A DNA stretch of 16,161 nucleotides, taken from contig NZ_CALHIK010000040.1 of the NCBI RefSeq assembly GCF_938030785.1, positions 1 through 16,161 on the forward strand, read 5' to 3'. Below, piece by piece: positions 15,006 to 16,161 of the stretch. The position numbers and the translations under genes were made by a program. Source of the stretch: an uncultured Campylobacter sp. GTDB lineage: Bacteria; Campylobacterota; Campylobacteria; Campylobacterales; Campylobacteraceae. Numbering within the stretch: the first letter of the stretch is position 1; the number at the start of each line of letters is the position of its first letter. Below the pieces are notes generated by a model. That model worked only from the letters and a program-made list of their open reading frames with translations. It did not search any database and was not told the DNA's origin.

Positions 15006-15014
15006 CCAAATTCC

Positions 15015-15497
15015 TTACAAGTTTATCTTTGTTTTTGCGTAATTTATCGCTCCGCCTGCGTCGAGGAGCTTTTGCATAAACTCCGGTATCGCGCCGAATT
15101 TATACTGAGTTTTTTGAGTTAAATTTTTAATTACGCCGCCCTTTAGATCGATGCTAAGCTCGTCGCCCTGCGCGATCTTGTCCGTCTCGTCGCATTCGAG
15201 GATCAAAAAGCCCGTATTGAAGCTGTTTCGATAAAAAATCCTAGCGAAGTTTTTTGCGATCACGCATGAAATTCCAGCGGCCTTAAGCGCCATTGGAGCG
15301 TGCTCGCGCGAGCTGCCGCAGCCGAAATTTTTCCCCGCTACGATGATGTCGCCGCGAGTTATTTTGGACGAAAAATCCTTGTCCGCATCCTCCATAATGT
15401 GCGTCGCAAGCACCGCCGCGTCGGAAGTGTTTAGGTAGCGTGCCGCGATAATAATGTCGGTGTCGATATCATCGCCGAATTTCCATACTTTTGCCAT
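15015..15497 (-). CDS. leuD: 3-isopropylmalate dehydratase small subunit
   Basis: LeuD pairs with the Fe-S large subunit LeuC to isomerise 2-isopropylmalate to 3-isopropylmalate. The 160-residue protein carries the swivel-domain motifs: FGDDIDTDIIIAARYL at about 7-22, GKNFGCGSSREHAP at about 55-68, and IAKNFARIFYRNSFNTG at about 79-95. The short size is that of the archaeal/epsilonproteobacterial type, not the roughly 200-residue E. coli form. The ATG has AAGG at a 7-nt spacing. It is the first gene of the leuD-leuB-TPR-CiaD-cca run. The partner leuC is not adjacent. Confidence 0.97.
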   Translation of the reverse strand: MAKVWKFGDDIDTDIIIAARYLNTSDAAVLATHIMEDADKDFSSKITRGDIIVAGKNFGCGSSREHAPMALKAAGISCVIAKNFARIFYRNSFNTGFLILECDETDKIAQGDELSIDLKGGVIKNLTQKTQYKFGAIPEFMQKLLDAGGAINYAKTKINL

Positions 15498-15758
15498 ATT
15501 TCCGCCTTAAATTTTAAAATAGATGCGCGATTTTACCGACAAATTTATTAAAATCCGCTCAATCGCTCCGATATGAGGGCGGAATTCCTCGCTTGAAATT
15601 TATGGCTAAATTTAAACGCGAGAGCGTAGAGATGGAAAGTGCGGAGGCGTTAAATTTTAAATCGGCGGCATAAAGGAAGCGGAATTTCGGCTCGTTGGTT
15701 TTGCATTTTTGGAAGTGCGAAATTTAGTGAGCAGTCTTAAATTTAGCTAAAAATATAA

Positions 15759-15790
15759 CCTAAATTTTAAAATCTGGCCTAATTTTTAGG
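15759..15790. repeat. Imperfect inverted repeat in the leuD-rpoD region
   Basis: The outer arms CCTAAA and TTTAGG pair over 6 bp, followed by a 2-bp mismatch and 3 more A/T pairs around a central GGCC-containing loop. It lies about 65 bp upstream of the rpoD -10. It could be an operator or a chance AT-rich hairpin. Confidence 0.3.
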
Positions 15791-15855
15791 ATTTGAAAAA
15801 TTATTAAATTTAAACTATTCGCGCCGTATATAAGCAAAAATAAAGAGCGTTTCGG

Positions 15856-15861
15856 TATAAT
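15856..15861 (+). promoter_or_regulatory. Perfect TATAAT -10 box of the rpoD-like gene
   Basis: TATAAT lies 44 bp upstream of the ATG and has no -35 match 17 bp further up, as is usual for Campylobacter sigma-70 promoters. AAGGAG at 15894-15899 with a 5-nt spacing then provides a strong ribosome site before ATG 15905. Confidence 0.65.
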
Positions 15862-15904
15862 CCGTTTTTCCAAAACCAAATACACAACGACACAAGGAGA
15901 TTTT

Positions 15905-16161
15905 ATGGCGAGCCCAAAAGACGCCTTAACGCCCATCGAGCAGTTCTTCGACGAAAATCAAAAAAGCTACATCACATACGAAAGACTGATAAAATTTTTC
16001 GACAAAGCCCCCACCGCAACGGCCGTTAAGAAGGTCGAAGCGCTTACGAAAAAATTTGACGTCGAGCTGATCTCCGCCGCAGAAATCTCCAAAATCAAAA
16101 ATTTAGAAGACGCGAAACTCAAAGAAGCCACGCAAAAAAAGCTGTTGGACGAGGGCTGGGA
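15905..16161 (+). CDS. rpoD: Probable RNA polymerase primary sigma factor RpoD, N-terminus only
   Basis: The window ends after 85 codons. The visible part fits sigma-70 region 1.1 of epsilonproteobacteria: a short lead, then IEQFFDENQKSYITYERLIKF, DKAPTATAVKKVEAL, and FDVELISAAEISKIKNLEDA, followed by a charged linker. Region 1.1 keeps free sigma from binding promoter DNA. The regions that would prove the call (1.2 to 4.2) lie outside. ATG 15905 has AAGGAG at a 5-nt spacing and a TATAAT upstream. It is divergent from leuD. The main alternative is an unrelated small helical protein, which I think is less likely given the motif match. Confidence 0.75.
   Translation, partial: MASPKDALTPIEQFFDENQKSYITYERLIKFFDKAPTATAVKKVEALTKKFDVELISAAEISKIKNLEDAKLKEATQKKLLDEGW

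Larger units (their letters stand above)
15498..15904. other. Gene-free divergent region between leuD and rpoD
   Basis: About 400 bp, AT-rich, with no ORF I believe. It holds the rpoD -10 box at 15856-15861, a possible TAAAAT -10 for leuD at 15530-15535 with no -35 match, and an imperfect inverted repeat at 15759-15790 (outer CCTAAA/TTTAGG arms). I saw no leucine-rich leader peptide, T-box or tRNA. It may carry long 5' leaders for both genes. Confidence 0.6.

Noticed and set aside
15498..15600. Leucine attenuator or T-box upstream of leuD
   Set aside because: No leader peptide with a leucine codon run and no terminator/antiterminator pair was visible.
15602..15673. 23-codon plus-strand ORF between leuD and rpoD
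   Set aside because: No Shine-Dalgarno, no recognisable sequence and a very short length; more likely chance or decayed sequence.

Overview
The window looks like chromosome from a Campylobacter-type epsilonproteobacterium. The evidence is the abundance of AAATTT words, the gene families and synteny (a CiaD-like gene followed by cca, and an rpoD-like start behind a TATAAT box with no obvious -35), and housekeeping genes of middling GC. That GC level fits the higher-GC oral species (C. gracilis, showae, rectus or curvus type) better than C. jejuni. The species is inference; no rRNA or other marker gene is present.

Left part, 1-7290, all on the minus strand: a type I-B CRISPR-Cas locus. In transcription order it is cas6 (7290-6598), a 177-bp gap with a near-consensus sigma-70 promoter, then the tightly packed run cas8b (csh1), cas7 (csh2), cas5, cas3, cas4 and the first 82 codons of cas2, which runs off the left edge. 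The usual cas1 between cas4 and cas2 is absent. No CRISPR array lies in the window. cas6 and cas4/cas2 are visibly richer in GC than cas8b-cas3.

Middle part, 7354-11646, minus strand: trmL, a secreted endonuclease/exonuclease/phosphatase-family protein, an unlisted 38-codon membrane miniprotein and glyS (glycyl-tRNA synthetase beta) are chained by overlaps or 1-nt gaps. Upstream of trmL is a short ORF made almost entirely of a degenerate 21-bp (7-residue) tandem repeat.

Right part, 11698-15497, minus strand: leuD, leuB, a TPR-like small protein, a long acidic CiaD-like protein and cca form one compact operon in which every junction overlaps or is under 10 bp. It joins leucine synthesis (without leuA or leuC here), a putative host-interaction protein and tRNA 3'-end maturation. 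A gene-free, AT-rich stretch of about 400 bp separates leuD from a divergent plus-strand gene, the probable start of rpoD (region 1.1), cut by the right edge.

Four genes (cas8b, the nuclease, the TPR-like gene and probably cca) appear to start with TTG, three of them behind clear Shine-Dalgarno sequences.
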